Source: Pararhodobacter zhoushanensis
GTDB taxonomy: Bacteria; Pseudomonadota; Alphaproteobacteria; Rhodobacterales; Rhodobacteraceae
DNA length: 64,000 bases
Assembly (NCBI RefSeq): GCF_003990445.1
Contig: NZ_REEZ01000004.1
Coordinates: 248,001 to 312,000 of the forward strand
Direction: 5' to 3'
Shown: piece by piece, positions 41,742 to 52,535 of the stretch
How positions within the stretch are numbered: the first letter of the stretch is position 1
How the letters are laid out: each line of letters begins with the position of its first letter
Position numbers and translations under genes: made by a program
Notes under the pieces: model-generated
Told to the model about the DNA's origin: nothing
What the model saw: the letters and a program-made list of their open reading frames with translations, nothing else
Databases searched by the model: none

Positions 41742-42728
41742 ATGATGGACAAGTCCCACGAGCAAAAGAGCGCAGCCGCGTTTCTCTACCCGCCGATCGA
41801 ACCCTATGAGCGGCGGGTTCTGGACGTGGGGCAGGGGCACAGCGTCTATATCGAGGAATCCGGCAATCCGGCAGGCGTTCCTGTGGTGGTCTTGCATGGC
41901 GGCCCCGGTGGCGGTTCAAGCCCGATGATGCGGCGGTTTTTCGACCCTGAGCACTATCGCATCGTGTTGTTCGACCAGCGCGGCTGCGGGCGCTCGCGCC
42001 CGCATGCCAGTGTCGAGGCCAATACGACGCAGCATCTGATCGCCGATATCGAGGTGATCCGTCAGGCGCTGGGCATTGGCCGGTGGATCGTTTTCGGCGG
42101 CAGTTGGGGTGCCACGCTGGCGCTGGCCTATGCGCAGGCGCATCCCTCGCGCGCTGCGTGGCTGGTGTTGCGCGGCGTGTTCACCGGGACGCAGGCCGAA
42201 CTGGACTGGTTTTATGGCGGTGGTGCCGGGCGGTTTTACCCTGAACTGTGGTCGCGATTCGTCGATGCCATTCCCGTGGACGAGCGCGACAATCTGATCG
42301 GTGCGTATCACAAGCGCCTGTTTTCCGGCGTCTTCGCGCAGGAATCGCGCTTTGCCCGGCTTTGGTCGGATTGGGAAAACGCTTTGGCCACGGTCGAGAC
42401 GCGCGGCTTTTTCGAGACGCCGGTCGACTATGCCCGCGCCTTCGCCCGGCTGGAGAACCACTACTTTACCAACGCCTGTTTCTTTGAGCGCGACGGCCAG
42501 CTGCTGGCGGATCTGTGGCGGATGAGCGGGGTGCGTGGCACCATCGTGCAAGGTCAGCTGGACATGATCTGCCCGCCGGTCACCGCCTGGGGCCTGCACC
42601 GCAAATGGACCGGCAGCACCTTGCGCATGGTGCCGATGGCCGGGCATGCGCTGTCCGAGCCGGGCATCACCAGCGAACTGGTCTCGGTCATGGACGGGTT
42701 GAAATCGGCCGGCCTGCTGCGCGATTAG
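41742..42728 (+). CDS. pip: Proline iminopeptidase (alpha/beta hydrolase, S33)
   Basis: 328 residues. [38 protein letters not shown] is the Pip oxyanion region, [15 protein letters not shown] the nucleophile elbow, [10 protein letters not shown] the Asp site, and MAGHAL the His. It removes N-terminal proline from peptides. ATGs at 41742 and 41745 are equally possible. It is divergent from ubiG; the stop overlaps that of the convergent phytase-like gene. Confidence 0.93.
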   Translation: MMDKSHEQKSAAAFLYPPIEPYERRVLDVGQGHSVYIEESGNPAGVPVVVLHGGPGGGSSPMMRRFFDPEHYRIVLFDQRGCGRSRPHASVEANTTQHLIADIEVIRQALGIGRWIVFGGSWGATLALAYAQAHPSRAAWLVLRGVFTGTQAELDWFYGGGAGRFYPELWSRFVDAIPVDERDNLIGAYHKRLFSGVFAQESRFARLWSDWENALATVETRGFFETPVDYARAFARLENHYFTNACFFERDGQLLADLWRMSGVRGTIVQGQLDMICPPVTAWGLHRKWTGSTLRMVPMAGHALSEPGITSELVSVMDGLKSAGLLRD

Positions 42729-43597
42729 GGCAGGCGGTATTCGGCAATTTCGGTCCGTTGCAGCATGTTCTGGTTGTCGTCGGAGACAGTCGTTGCCCAA
42801 AGCTGCCCGCTGGCATCCTGCGTGATGCTGATCCCTTCGTGATTGTCGAGCGCGCCCATCGAGGTCTCCACCAGCGTTTCGGGCTGACCCCAGGCACCGG
42901 GTCGCAAGCGGCTGATGCGACTGGCGAAAAAAGCCAGACGGAACTTGCGTTCCAGCAGGTACAGATTGCCGTCGGGGCCAAAATCCAGACCTACGGGGCG
43001 GAAGTCGTCGCGGTCGGGCAAAAAGCCGACGATCTCCCACTGATTGGTCAGACGGTAGAGCGGGAAGGTTCCGTCGAGCGGCGCTTCGGGCACGGTGAAC
43101 ACCGCGCCGGACTGATCCACTGCTATCCCTTCAAGCCCCTCATTCGTCGGCAGGCGTTGCCAGCTGTTCGCGCGGGGCAAGGCCTCGGCCGGTCCCGTTT
43201 CATCGCGGTACTGCAGGATGCGGCTGGGCGAGCCTTCGAACGAGATATGCAGGGTGCCGTCCGGGCGCTGGTCCAGCCCTTCGGAGTCGGCGCGGTGGCC
43301 ACGCAGGGCGCTGCCCGCCGTGCCGTTCAGCACAAAGTGTTCGATCTTTTCGACACCGGTGATCACGCCCGCGTCATCGCGCAGCAGCCGGACGCGGACA
43401 ATGAACCCCCGGTCGCTGAGCAGCAGGGCGCGGCGGCGGTCGCTGCTCAGCTCGATACCGGAAAACCCGCCGAAAAACGGCCCGCCGCTGTTCCAGTGGT
43501 AGAGCGAATCAGGGCGGTTGGTGACGGCGCGCGCCGCGCGGGCGGGCAGCAGCGCGGCGGCACCGAGGGCAAGGAAATGGCGGCGGGACAGGGTCAT
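42725..43597 (-). CDS. Exported phytase-like esterase domain protein
   Basis: 290 residues with a Tat-like signal (LSRRHFLALGAAALL). The mature part has the beta-propeller phytase-like (PF13449 type) pattern: FGGFSGIELSSDRRRALLLSDRG, GHRADSEGLDQRPDGTLHISFEG, NEGLEGIAVD and RPVGLDFGPDGNLYLLER. The substrate is unknown. It is divergent from the rimP operon. Confidence 0.88.
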   Translation of the reverse strand: MTLSRRHFLALGAAALLPARAARAVTNRPDSLYHWNSGGPFFGGFSGIELSSDRRRALLLSDRGFIVRVRLLRDDAGVITGVEKIEHFVLNGTAGSALRGHRADSEGLDQRPDGTLHISFEGSPSRILQYRDETGPAEALPRANSWQRLPTNEGLEGIAVDQSGAVFTVPEAPLDGTFPLYRLTNQWEIVGFLPDRDDFRPVGLDFGPDGNLYLLERKFRLAFFASRISRLRPGAWGQPETLVETSMGALDNHEGISITQDASGQLWATTVSDDNQNMLQRTEIAEYRLP

Positions 43598-43661
43598 GAC
43601 TGCGCGACCCTAACGGCGGAAACCAGCGGGGGAAATGCCGCGCCGCGACATATCTCTTGAA

Positions 43662-43763
43662 GTTGAGGGGATGTCGGCGTATATCCCCGTTCAACAGCGG
43701 CGCTGTGAGGTCCAAACTCACAGCCCACCGAGAAATTTCGCGGGCCGCTTGGCCCGTTTTTTT
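43662..43763 (+). promoter_or_regulatory. Structured leader upstream of rimP, probable attenuator
   Basis: Three hairpins in a row. GTTGA-GGGGAT / ATCCCC-(GT)-TCAAC at 43662-43695. A perfect 8-bp GCTGTGAG / CTCACAGC at 43702-43724. The terminator stem CGGGCC / GGCCCG with seven T at 43741-43763. The last ends 17 bases before the rimP ATG, with no other gene upstream on this strand. Either it attenuates the rimP-nusA-infB operon or the stretch encodes a short terminated RNA. Confidence 0.7.
43741..43763 (+). terminator. Intrinsic terminator in the rimP leader
   Basis: Stem CGGGCC-GCTT-GGCCCG followed directly by TTTTTTT. It is the strongest U-tract terminator in the window, yet it precedes an essential operon. 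Confidence 0.85.
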
Positions 43764-43780
43764 ATTTCTGGAGCGTCGCG

Positions 43781-44395
43781 ATGAGCGAACAAGACGACAG
43801 CACGGGATCGGTTGGCGATCTGGTTGCGCGTACGGCGATCGACCAGCGGCTGGCCGAGATCGTCAAACCCGCGGTCGAGGCCGCCGGGTTTGAACTGGTG
43901 CGCCTGCGGCTGATGTCGGGCAAGACCCGCACGCTGCAGATCATGGCCGACCGGCCCGATGGCGGGATCGAGATCGACGAGCTGGGCGAAGTGACCACCA
44001 TGGTCTCGGCTGTTCTGGACGTCGATGATCCGCTTGAGGATCCCTATGTGCTGGAAGTGTCGAGCCCCGGCATCGACCGCCCGCTGACCCGTCTCAAGGA
44101 TTTCGATACCTGGGAAGGCTATGAAGCCCGGATCGAAACCAACGAGCTGATCGACGGCCGCCGCCGCTTCAAAGGCACGCTGCAAGGGACCGAGGGCACC
44201 GAGGTGCTGCTCGAGATCGAAGATCAGGGCACGCCGGTCACCATCGGGTTGCAATTCGACTGGCTGTCTGATGCCAAGCTGGTTCTGACCGACGAGCTGA
44301 TCGAAGAAACCCTGCGTGCCCGCAAGAGCAGCGGCGCGATCATTGAATCCGACTTCGACACCATCGAAACCGACAGCGCTTCCGAGGAGGAGTGA
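43781..44395 (+). CDS. rimP: Ribosome maturation factor RimP
   Basis: 204 residues. [41 protein letters not shown], the conserved [18 protein letters not shown], then a C-terminal SH3-like part and an acidic tail. It assists 30S maturation. GGAG lies upstream of the ATG. First gene of rimP-nusA-ylxR-infB; nusA starts 3 bases after its stop. Confidence 0.96.
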   Translation: MSEQDDSTGSVGDLVARTAIDQRLAEIVKPAVEAAGFELVRLRLMSGKTRTLQIMADRPDGGIEIDELGEVTTMVSAVLDVDDPLEDPYVLEVSSPGIDRPLTRLKDFDTWEGYEARIETNELIDGRRRFKGTLQGTEGTEVLLEIEDQGTPVTIGLQFDWLSDAKLVLTDELIEETLRARKSSGAIIESDFDTIETDSASEEE

Positions 44396-44398
44396 TCC

Positions 44399-46009
44399 AT
44401 GGCGATTACCAGTGCCAACCAGCTTGAACTGCTGCAAACCGCCGAAGCGGTCGCGCGTGAAAAACTGATCGACCCCGAACTGGTCGTGCAGGCGATGGAA
44501 GACAGCCTCGCCCGCGCCGCCAAGTCGCGGTACGGTGCCGACATGGACATCCGCGTCCACATCGACCGCAAGACCGGCCGCGCGCAGTTCACCCGTGTCC
44601 GCACGGTGGTCGAGGATGAAGCGTTCGAGAATCACCACTCGGAACTGACGCTGAAAGACGCGAAAGCCTATCTCGCCGATCCGCAGATCGGCGATGAGGT
44701 CAAGGAAGAGGTGCCCCCGGTTGAGCTGGGCCGCATCGCCGCGCAATCGGCCAAACAGGTGATCTTGCAGAAGGTCCGCGAAGCCGAGCGTGACCGTCAG
44801 TACGACGAATTCAAGGATCGCGCCGGGACCATCATCAACGGCACCGTCAAGCGCGAAGAGTATGGCAACATCATCGTCGACATCGGCCGTGGTGAGGGCA
44901 TCCTGCGCCGCAACGAGAAGATCGGCCGCGAAAGCTATCGCCCGAACGACCGTATCCGCTGCTTCATCAAGGATGTGCGCCGTGAGGCCCGTGGGCCGCA
45001 GGTCTTCCTGTCGCGCACCGCGCCGGACTTCATGGCCGCGCTGTTCAAGATGGAAGTGCCCGAAATCTATGACGGCATCATCGAGATCAAGGCCGTAGCC
45101 CGTGACCCCGGTTCGCGCGCCAAGATCGCCGTGATCAGCTATGACAACTCGATCGACCCGGTCGGCGCTTGCGTCGGTATGCGCGGTTCGCGCGTGCAGG
45201 CCGTGGTGAACGAGCTGCAGGGCGAAAAGATCGACATCATTCCGTGGAACGAGGATCAGGCGACCTTCCTGGTCAACGCGCTGCAACCGGCTGAAGTGTC
45301 CAAGGTCGTCATCGACGAAGACGCCAGCCGTATCGAAGTCGTGGTTCCCGACGAGCAGCTGTCGCTGGCCATCGGCCGTCGCGGTCAGAACGTGCGTCTG
45401 GCCAGCCAGCTGACCGGCCTCGACATCGACATCATGACTGAATCGGACGAATCAGCCCGCCGTCAGGCGGAATTCGCCGAGCGCACCAAGCTGTTCATGG
45501 ACTCGCTGGACGTCGACGAAATGATGGCGCAGCTTCTGGTGGCCGAAGGCTTCACCACGCTGGAAGAAGTCGCCTATGTCGAAATCGACGAACTGGTGTC
45601 GATTGACGGCTTCGACGAAGACACGGCTGGCGAGCTTCAGGCACGGGCCCGCGACAAGATCGAAGCGGCCAATCAGGCGGCTCTGGATGCGGCGCGCAGC
45701 ATGGGTGCCGAAGACAGCCTCATTGACTTTGACGGCCTGACACCCCAAATGCTCGAAGCACTGGCGAAGGACGGCATCAAGACGCTGGACGATTTCGCCA
45801 CCTGCGCGGATTGGGAGCTGGCCGGTGGCTGGACCACCGATAACGGGCAGCGCATCAAGGATAACGGCATTCTCGAACCTTTCGAGATGAGCCTCGAAGA
45901 AGCCCAGACCCTGATCATGACGGCGCGTGTCCTTCTGGGATGGGTTGATCCGGCGGATCTTGAAACCGAGTCAGACGAAGACGCGGTCGAGGGCGAGGAA
46001 GACGCATAA
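44399..46009 (+). CDS. nusA: Transcription termination/antitermination factor NusA
   Basis: 536 residues. N-terminal RNAP-binding domain (about 1-130), S1 domain ([29 protein letters not shown], about 140-200), KH1 ([18 protein letters not shown]...[26 protein letters not shown]), KH2 ([20 protein letters not shown]), two C-terminal helix-hairpin-helix repeats and an acidic tail. It controls pausing and termination and may feed back on its own leader. Confidence 0.97.
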   Translation: MAITSANQLELLQTAEAVAREKLIDPELVVQAMEDSLARAAKSRYGADMDIRVHIDRKTGRAQFTRVRTVVEDEAFENHHSELTLKDAKAYLADPQIGDEVKEEVPPVELGRIAAQSAKQVILQKVREAERDRQYDEFKDRAGTIINGTVKREEYGNIIVDIGRGEGILRRNEKIGRESYRPNDRIRCFIKDVRREARGPQVFLSRTAPDFMAALFKMEVPEIYDGIIEIKAVARDPGSRAKIAVISYDNSIDPVGACVGMRGSRVQAVVNELQGEKIDIIPWNEDQATFLVNALQPAEVSKVVIDEDASRIEVVVPDEQLSLAIGRRGQNVRLASQLTGLDIDIMTESDESARRQAEFAERTKLFMDSLDVDEMMAQLLVAEGFTTLEEVAYVEIDELVSIDGFDEDTAGELQARARDKIEAANQAALDAARSMGAEDSLIDFDGLTPQMLEALAKDGIKTLDDFATCADWELAGGWTTDNGQRIKDNGILEPFEMSLEEAQTLIMTARVLLGWVDPADLETESDEDAVEGEEDA

Positions 46010-46021
46010 GGAGACCTGCCC

Positions 46022-46666
46022 ATGACGCGGGGCGGTCGCGATAAGGACCAGGACGGGCCCGAACGACGCTGTATCGTCACCGGAGAGGTGCAACCCAAAG
46101 GCGGGTTGATCCGCTTCGTGATCGGTCCAGAGTCACAGGTGGTGCCCGATATCGAGGGGAAGCTGCCGGGCCGGGGCATTTATGTCGCGGCTGACAGGGC
46201 AGTCCTTGGACAGGCGGTCAAGCGCCGCCTGTTCGCACGGGCTGCCAAGATGCCGGTAACGGTGTCTGACGGTCTGGACGATATGGTCCACGACCTGCTG
46301 ACCCGCCGGGTGATCGAACTGATCGCTCTGGCGCGCAAGGCAGGGCAGGCAGTGGCGGGATATGAAAAGACCCGCGACTGGCTGATGTCGGGTGAAGCGG
46401 CGGTGCTCGTGCAGGCCGCCGATGGCTCGGAACGGGGGAAAGCAAAGCTGCGACCCCCGGCGGGAAAGAACAGGCATGTGACCTGTTTGAGCGCTGGGGA
46501 AATCGGTTTGGCTTTCGGCCGGGAACATGTGATACATGCCGCGCTTGCCGCTGGTGGTCTGTCTGCACGTGTAGTAGAGGAAGCGGCGAAACTCGCGTGC
46601 ATACGCGGGCAGAACGATGGTCCGATGCCATCGGAGAGGATTGACGAGACGCATGAGCGATACTGA
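46022..46666 (+). CDS. YlxR/L7Ae-like RNA-binding protein
   Basis: 214 residues, two parts. The N-terminal YlxR (DUF448) domain has [22 protein letters not shown]...[17 protein letters not shown]. The C-terminal L7Ae-like domain has [41 protein letters not shown]. It lies in its usual place between nusA and infB and overlaps the infB start by 14 bases. The exact role is unsettled. Confidence 0.92.
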   Translation: MTRGGRDKDQDGPERRCIVTGEVQPKGGLIRFVIGPESQVVPDIEGKLPGRGIYVAADRAVLGQAVKRRLFARAAKMPVTVSDGLDDMVHDLLTRRVIELIALARKAGQAVAGYEKTRDWLMSGEAAVLVQAADGSERGKAKLRPPAGKNRHVTCLSAGEIGLAFGREHVIHAALAAGGLSARVVEEAAKLACIRGQNDGPMPSERIDETHERY

Positions 46667-49199
46667 CGGCAAAAAACCCCTTGGGCTGCGTGGCGGTTCG
46701 ACCCCCGGCCAGGTGAAGCAAAGCTTCAGCCACGGCCGGACCAAGGCGGTTGTGGTGGAGACCAAACGCAAGCGCGTTGTGGTGCCCAAGCCTGGTGGCA
46801 CGGGCTCCTCGACCTCCGATGTTGCCCTCGCCAAGGCCTCCGCGACCGGGGGCACATCCCGCCGTCCGGCCGGGATCTCCGAAGCCGAGCTTGAGCGCCG
46901 TCTGGCCGCTGTGCGCGCTGCCAAATCGCGTGAGGTCGAAGAGGCCGCACAGCGTCTGGCGGATGAGCGCCAGCGCGAGGAAGATCGCGAGCGCCGCCGC
47001 GCCGAGATCGAAGAAAAAGAGCGCGAAGAGCGCGAACGCGAAGCCGCGCGCAAGGCCAAGGAAGACGAAGAGGCCCGCAAGGTCGCTGAGGCTGCCCAAG
47101 CGGCTGCCGATGCTGCCGCTGCAAAGGCCGCTCCGGCCCCGTCGCAGCAAGCTGCTGCGCCTGCGCAGGACCAGCGTTCCGCACCGCAAGCCGACCGTGG
47201 TGGCCCTGCCCGTCCCGGTGGCGGCACGCCGACCCCCCGCAAGGTGGATCGCGAGCGCGAAGCCAAGGAAAAAGGCGGCAAAGCCCGTGATGACGGTGGT
47301 CGTCGCGCTGGCAAGTTGACGCTGAATGCTGCGCTCAGCGGCGGTGAAGGCGGGCGTCAGCGCTCGATGGCCGCGATGAAGCGCAAGCAGGAAAAAGCCC
47401 GCGCCAAGGCGCTGGGTTACGGCCAGAAGGCTGAAAAGCAGGTGCGCGACGTGCAGCTGCCGGAAACCATCATCGTGCAAGAGCTGGCCAACCGTATGGC
47501 CGAGCGTGCGGCCGATGTGGTCAAGTCGCTCATGAAAATGGGCATGATGGTCGCCATGAACGAGCCCATCGACGCTGATACCGCCGAGCTGGTGATCGAG
47601 GAATTCGGTCACAAAGCCGTCCGCGTGTCGGATGCCGACGTGGAACAGGTCATCGACACGGTTCAGGACAAGTCCGAAGACCTCGTGACCCGTCCGCCGA
47701 TCATCACGATCATGGGCCACGTTGACCACGGCAAAACCTCGCTGCTCGACGCGATCCGCAAGGCGAACGTCGTGTCGGGTGAAGCCGGTGGCATCACCCA
47801 GCATATCGGGGCGTATCAGGTGACCACGGATGCCGGGGCGGTTCTGACCTTCCTCGACACGCCGGGCCACGCTGCGTTTACCTCGATGCGGGCGCGCGGT
47901 GCGAACGTGACGGATATCGTTGTTCTGGTGGTTGCAGCCGATGATTCGGTCATGCCGCAGACGATCGAGGCCATCAACCACGCGCGCGCCGCCAAGGTGC
48001 CGATGATCGTTGCGATCAACAAGAGCGACAAGCACGGCGCCGATGCCAACCGCGTCCGCACCGAGCTGTTGCAGCACGAAGTTGTGGTCGAGGAAATGGG
48101 CGGCGACGTTCAGGCCGTCGAAGTTTCGGCCAAGACCGGCAAAGGTCTGGATACCCTGCTTGAAGCCATCGCGCTGCAAGCCGAGATCCTCGAACTGACC
48201 GCCAACCCGGGCCGTTCGGCGCAAGCCGCTGTTATCGAAGCCAAACTCGACGTGGGCCGTGGCCCGGTCGCGACGGTTCTGGTGCAGCACGGCACCCTGC
48301 GCAAAGGCGACATCTTCGTCGTCGGCGAGCAGTGGGGCAAGGTTCGTGCGCTGATCAACGATCAGGGCCAGCGTGTTGACGAAGCCGGTCCTTCGGTTCC
48401 GGTCGAGGTGCTTGGCCTCAACGGCACGCCCGGTGCCGGCGACGTTCTGAACGTCGTCGAAACCGAAGCGCAGGCCCGCGAGATCGCGGACTATCGCGAA
48501 CAAGCCGCCAAGGACAAACGCGCTGCCGCCGGTGCTGCAACGACGCTGGAACAGCTGATGGCGAAAGCCAAAGCCGATCTGAGCGTGTCCGAGCTGCCGG
48601 TTCTGGTGAAGGCCGACGTGCAGGGTTCTGCCGAGGCGATCGTTCAGGCGCTGGAGAAGGTCGGCAACGAAGAGGTCCGCGTGCGCGTGTTGCACTATGG
48701 CGTCGGCGCGATCACCGATTCGGACGTGGGTCTGGCAGAAGCCAGCGGCGCGCCGATCATCGGCTTCAACGTCCGTGCCAATGCCACCGCCCGCAACTCG
48801 GCGTCGCAAAAAGGTGTCGAGATCCGATACTACTCGATCATCTACGATCTGATCGACGACATCAAATCGGCGGCCTCGGGCCTGCTCAAAGACGAGATTC
48901 GCGAGAATTTCATCGGCTATGCGGAAATCCGCGAAGTCTTCAAAGTGTCCAACGTCGGTACGGTTGCCGGCTGTCTGGTCACCGAAGGTGTTGCCCGCCG
49001 TTCGGCTGGCGTCCGCCTGCTGCGCGACAACGTGGTGATCCACGAAGGCACGCTGAAGACGCTGAAACGCTTCAAGGACGAGGTGAAAGAAGTCATCTCG
49101 GGTCAGGAATGCGGTATGGCCTTTGAAAATTACGAGGATATCCGCGTCAAGGATGTCATCGAGATCTTCGAGCGCGAAACGGTCGAGCGCTCGCTCTGA
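46653..49199 (+). CDS. infB: Translation initiation factor IF-2
   Basis: 848 residues. The long N-terminus is charged, with a coiled-coil-like Glu/Arg/Ala region (about 70-170). The GTPase domain has G1 GHVDHGKTS (about 352-360), G3 DTPGHAAF and G4 NKSDKHG, followed by domains II-IV ([22 protein letters not shown]). It recruits fMet-tRNA to the 30S subunit. GAGAGG precedes the ATG. A terminator follows at 49218. Confidence 0.97.
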   Translation: MSDTDGKKPLGLRGGSTPGQVKQSFSHGRTKAVVVETKRKRVVVPKPGGTGSSTSDVALAKASATGGTSRRPAGISEAELERRLAAVRAAKSREVEEAAQRLADERQREEDRERRRAEIEEKEREEREREAARKAKEDEEARKVAEAAQAAADAAAAKAAPAPSQQAAAPAQDQRSAPQADRGGPARPGGGTPTPRKVDREREAKEKGGKARDDGGRRAGKLTLNAALSGGEGGRQRSMAAMKRKQEKARAKALGYGQKAEKQVRDVQLPETIIVQELANRMAERAADVVKSLMKMGMMVAMNEPIDADTAELVIEEFGHKAVRVSDADVEQVIDTVQDKSEDLVTRPPIITIMGHVDHGKTSLLDAIRKANVVSGEAGGITQHIGAYQVTTDAGAVLTFLDTPGHAAFTSMRARGANVTDIVVLVVAADDSVMPQTIEAINHARAAKVPMIVAINKSDKHGADANRVRTELLQHEVVVEEMGGDVQAVEVSAKTGKGLDTLLEAIALQAEILELTANPGRSAQAAVIEAKLDVGRGPVATVLVQHGTLRKGDIFVVGEQWGKVRALINDQGQRVDEAGPSVPVEVLGLNGTPGAGDVLNVVETEAQAREIADYREQAAKDKRAAAGAATTLEQLMAKAKADLSVSELPVLVKADVQGSAEAIVQALEKVGNEEVRVRVLHYGVGAITDSDVGLAEASGAPIIGFNVRANATARNSASQKGVEIRYYSIIYDLIDDIKSAASGLLKDEIRENFIGYAEIREVFKVSNVGTVAGCLVTEGVARRSAGVRLLRDNVVIHEGTLKTLKRFKDEVKEVISGQECGMAFENYEDIRVKDVIEIFERETVERSL

Positions 49200-49217
49200 T
49201 CTGACCGCCAGTTATGC

Positions 49218-49250
49218 AAAGGGCCGGGGAGAAATCCCCGGCCCTTTTGC
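49218..49250 (+). terminator. Rho-independent terminator after infB
   Basis: 13-bp perfect stem AAAGGGCCGGGGA / TCCCCGGCCCTTT with loop GAAA, followed by TTGC. A-rich on one side and T-rich on the other, so it can serve the convergent hydrolase gene too. Confidence 0.85.
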
Positions 49251-49268
49251 GTTGCCGTTTCGGGACCA

Positions 49269-50234
49269 TTAAGGGTCGTGACGGGCCAGAAACGCGGCAA
49301 TTCCCGGCACCAGAGCCGGGTCCAGCGGGATGTCAGCGTCGCGGTAGGTTGCCAGCGGGTCGCCGGGCTGATCGGGTTTGAGCATATGCGTGGCGCGGGG
49401 CAGGTCCAGTTGATCGGCTTGGGGCATGGCTTGGGCCAGCGCCTGCGCGTCCTCTGCACGGACCTGACTATCCGCACCTCCCTGCACGATCAGGACCGGA
49501 CCGGGCCAGCTCTCGGCCAGTTGTGCCGGATTCCACGAAAACAGATCCATCATGTAATCACGCACCCCCTCGAAAAAGAGCGGTTGCAGCGGCGTCGAGA
49601 TTTGGGCGGTCGGGCGGGGTGTCCCGGCCTCGATGTCCGAAATGATTCCGGTCAGCTCATCAAGATAGGGTGCCGCACCGGGGTTGCGGCTGATCTGTTC
49701 GATCATCAGGCGACCCACGGGTCGGCCCGGCGTGGCAAGCAGGATCAGCCCGCAAAGCCCTTCGGGTGGCTCTTGCGCCGCAACCAAGGCGACCAGCCCG
49801 CCCTCGGAATGCCCGGCCAGCCAGACACAGGGCGCCAGGTCACGCGCCCGATCAACCCAAGCGGTGGCATCATCGGCATAGGCCCGCACGGTGACATCAT
49901 TCGGGTCGGCAATCGCCCCTTCGCTGCCAAATAGCCCCCGCTTGTCGATGCGAATCGAAGCGATGCCCGCCTCAGCCAGCCCTTCGGCCAGAAGCCGGTA
50001 CGCGTTCGATTGCAGGCCCGCCGATGGCGTGCTTCCGTCGCGGTTGGTCGGCCCCGAGCCGGGGATGATCACCAGCGCGTGCTGCGCGCCTTCGACCGCC
50101 AAGGCTTCGCCCTGCAAGGGGCCGAGCGGACCGGGAATTTCAACCGTATCGGCCAAAGCACCCCCTGTACTCAGGCCGCCGAGCAATGCCAACGACACCG
50201 CTCGGCGCAAAAAGGTGGAGAGCGCGAATGTCAC
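49269..50234 (-). CDS. Exported alpha/beta hydrolase
   Basis: 321 residues from GTG at 50234, which overlaps the aldehyde dehydrogenase TGA. Signal peptide about 1-33 (ending GGALA). It has VIIPGSGPTNRDGSTP (oxyanion region), nucleophile GHSEGG, LIVQGGADSQV (Asp) and ATHMLKP (His). It is an esterase/peptidase-like enzyme of unknown substrate, third gene of the deoC–ALDH–hydrolase run. Confidence 0.87.
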   Translation of the reverse strand: MTFALSTFLRRAVSLALLGGLSTGGALADTVEIPGPLGPLQGEALAVEGAQHALVIIPGSGPTNRDGSTPSAGLQSNAYRLLAEGLAEAGIASIRIDKRGLFGSEGAIADPNDVTVRAYADDATAWVDRARDLAPCVWLAGHSEGGLVALVAAQEPPEGLCGLILLATPGRPVGRLMIEQISRNPGAAPYLDELTGIISDIEAGTPRPTAQISTPLQPLFFEGVRDYMMDLFSWNPAQLAESWPGPVLIVQGGADSQVRAEDAQALAQAMPQADQLDLPRATHMLKPDQPGDPLATYRDADIPLDPALVPGIAAFLARHDP

Positions 50235-52528
50235 GCTCCGTAAGGCACCCAGACCGTTTTCACCTGAACCGCCCGGCGCAGGAAGCTGCGCGATTGACCG
50301 GCCGGGCCAGTCCAGTCGCGCTGGCGCTGCTCGGTCCAGACGGGTTTGAGGTTCCCGGCGGACAGGGTTTCGGCCAGCGTGCAGGTTTCTGCCTCGGCAA
50401 AGACCCACAGCGCGGCCACGTCGTCGTGTTTGGCCAGCGTGTCGGTCAGCTCACCGCGTGGGCCGGTGACGATGTTGACCACGCCGCCGGGCAGGTCCGA
50501 GGTGTCGAACACCTGATACAGGTCCAGCGCCGGGATCGGGTTGGATTGCGAGGGCACGGCCACCACGCGGTTGCCCATCGCGATGGCGGGCATGACGGTG
50601 CTGACAAAACCAAGCAGCGGCGCTTCCTCGGGGCAGATCACCCCCATCACGCCAAAGGGTTCCTTCAGCGCCAGCGTGATGTTGGCCGAGGCCGTCGAAT
50701 GCACCCGCCCGTCGTATTTATCCGCCCAGGCCGCCCAGTAGAACGCCCGCTCAACCGCCAGCGCGACCTCATCTTTGGGGCCAAGATCTTTGCCCCGCGC
50801 CGCGATGTTCTCGGCCAGAAAATACAGCACTTGGGCGCGGTTATGGCCTGTGACCTTGCTCCAGCCAGACGCCTTGTGCGCGGCCTCAACCGCGTTGCGG
50901 ATGTCCTTGCGACTGCCGAGCGGCACCTGCGCGCCGGGCACGGCATAGGAATAGCCGCCATCGGGCCGCTTCTGCGCGCCACCGATGTAGAGCTTGCGCG
51001 TGCGGTCAACGGTGTCGCCGCTGGCCGAACCGGGCAGGGGTGACAGTGCCTCGGGCGCTTTGCGTTCCTTGCCGCTGGCCTCGTCGCCGGTCAGGTAGGC
51101 CAGCATCCCCTCGCGCGCGCCCTCACGCCCGAACCCCGATTCGCGCATGCCGCCGAAGGGAGCATTGGCGTCGAACATGTTGGTGCCGTTGATCCACACC
51201 ACACCGGCCTTGACCTGCCCGGCAATGTCCAGCGCGGTGGTGATGTTCTCGCTCCAGATGCTCGCGGCGAGGCCGTAGCGGGTGTTGTTGGCCAGCTCGA
51301 CGGCCTCACCAGGGGTGCGGAAGGTCATCAGCGTGACGATGGGTCCAAAGATTTCTTCGGTATGCGCGATGTTCGCAGCACCCAGATCAGTGAGCAAACC
51401 GGGCGGGCAGAACGAGCCCGGCCCCTCGGGCATCGGCGCTTGGTGCAGGATCGCTCCCTGCGCGATGGCCTTGTCCACGATGCCGCGGATGCGCTCCAGC
51501 TGGGTCGGATGCACCACCGCGCCAATGTCGGTGGATTTGTCCAATGGATCGCCCAGCCGCAGCTTGGCCATGCGCAGCTTCAGGCGGGCAGTGAAACGCT
51601 CGGCGACCTGCTCCTGCACCAGAATGCGCGATCCGGCGCAGCAGACCTCGCCCTGATTGAACCAGATCGCATCGACCACGCCTTCGACGGCGGCATCCAG
51701 ATCGGCCTCGGCAAAGACGATGAACGGGGATTTCCCGCCCAGCTCAAGCGTCAGCGCCTTGCCGCTGCCCGCCGTCTCGCGGCGGATCAGGCGGCCAACG
51801 TCGGTCGAACCGGTAAAGGCGATCTTGTCCACCTCAGCCGCGACCAGCGCCGCGCCGGTGCGCCCGTCGCCGGTGACGATGTTGACGACGCCCTTGGGCA
51901 GACCGGCCTCGACACACAACTCAGCGAACAACAGTGCTGTCAGCGGCGTGAACTCGGCGGGTTTCAGCACGACCGTGTTGCCCGCCGCCAGCGCGGGCGC
52001 GACTTTCCACGCCAGCATGAGAAGCGGAAAGTTCCACGGGATGATCTGCCCGCAAACGCCATGCGGGCGCATGCCCGGGAACTCATCGGCCAGCAGTTCA
52101 GCCCAGCCCGCGTGGTGATAGAAGTGGCGCACCGCCAGCGGCACGTCGATGTCGCGCGATTCGCGGATCGGTTTGCCGTTGTCGAGCGTCTCCAGCACCG
52201 CAAACAGCCGCTCGCGTTTCTGCATCAGCCGCGCCAGCGCATAGAGATACCGCGCACGCTGCCCGCCGGTCAGCTTGGCCCAGCCCTTGGCCGCAGCGCG
52301 GGCGGCATTCACGGCCTCGGCGACATCATCGTCGGTGCCTTGTGTCACCTGCGCCAGCTCAGCGCCCGTGGCGGGGTTGGTGACGGCAAACGTCTGACCC
52401 GGCTTGGTGAACGCGCCGTTGATGAAATGGCCAAACGCCCGGTCCTTCAACCAGTCCAGAGCGATGGCGGGCGATTCGGGCGCGGGGCCGTAATCCATGA
52501 GTGCGAGAGCCTCGGGTACAGTGGGCAT
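50231..52528 (-). CDS. Aldehyde dehydrogenase with a duplicated, catalytically incomplete C-terminal half
   Basis: 765 residues, much longer than the usual ~490. Residues 1 to about 490 form a complete ALDH with IPWNFPLLMLAWKVAPALAAGN, FTGSTDVGRLIR, LELGGKSPF and nucleophile Cys in NQGEVCCAGSR. A linker (GDEASGKERKAPEALSPLPG) leads to a second ALDH-like unit (RKLYIGGAQKRPDGGYSYAVPGAQ...EEAPLLGFVSTVMPAIAMGNRVV) that lacks the Cys motif. It is 7 bases after deoC; acetaldehyde released by deoxyribose-phosphate aldolase is a plausible substrate. ATG at 52528. Confidence 0.9.
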   Translation of the reverse strand: MPTVPEALALMDYGPAPESPAIALDWLKDRAFGHFINGAFTKPGQTFAVTNPATGAELAQVTQGTDDDVAEAVNAARAAAKGWAKLTGGQRARYLYALARLMQKRERLFAVLETLDNGKPIRESRDIDVPLAVRHFYHHAGWAELLADEFPGMRPHGVCGQIIPWNFPLLMLAWKVAPALAAGNTVVLKPAEFTPLTALLFAELCVEAGLPKGVVNIVTGDGRTGAALVAAEVDKIAFTGSTDVGRLIRRETAGSGKALTLELGGKSPFIVFAEADLDAAVEGVVDAIWFNQGEVCCAGSRILVQEQVAERFTARLKLRMAKLRLGDPLDKSTDIGAVVHPTQLERIRGIVDKAIAQGAILHQAPMPEGPGSFCPPGLLTDLGAANIAHTEEIFGPIVTLMTFRTPGEAVELANNTRYGLAASIWSENITTALDIAGQVKAGVVWINGTNMFDANAPFGGMRESGFGREGAREGMLAYLTGDEASGKERKAPEALSPLPGSASGDTVDRTRKLYIGGAQKRPDGGYSYAVPGAQVPLGSRKDIRNAVEAAHKASGWSKVTGHNRAQVLYFLAENIAARGKDLGPKDEVALAVERAFYWAAWADKYDGRVHSTASANITLALKEPFGVMGVICPEEAPLLGFVSTVMPAIAMGNRVVAVPSQSNPIPALDLYQVFDTSDLPGGVVNIVTGPRGELTDTLAKHDDVAALWVFAEAETCTLAETLSAGNLKPVWTEQRQRDWTGPAGQSRSFLRRAVQVKTVWVPYGA

Positions 52529-52535
52529 GATGGCC

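Noticed and set aside
43718-45286. 522-codon minus-strand frame across rimP and nusA
   Set aside because: Antisense to conserved genes; no family motif, and it would also cover the rimP leader.
46218-49043. 941-codon open frame on the minus strand across ylxR and infB
   Set aside because: It is antisense to two certain genes; the translation is His/Gly/Arg/Asp-rich low-complexity shadow sequence with no domain, a common effect of high-GC codon use.
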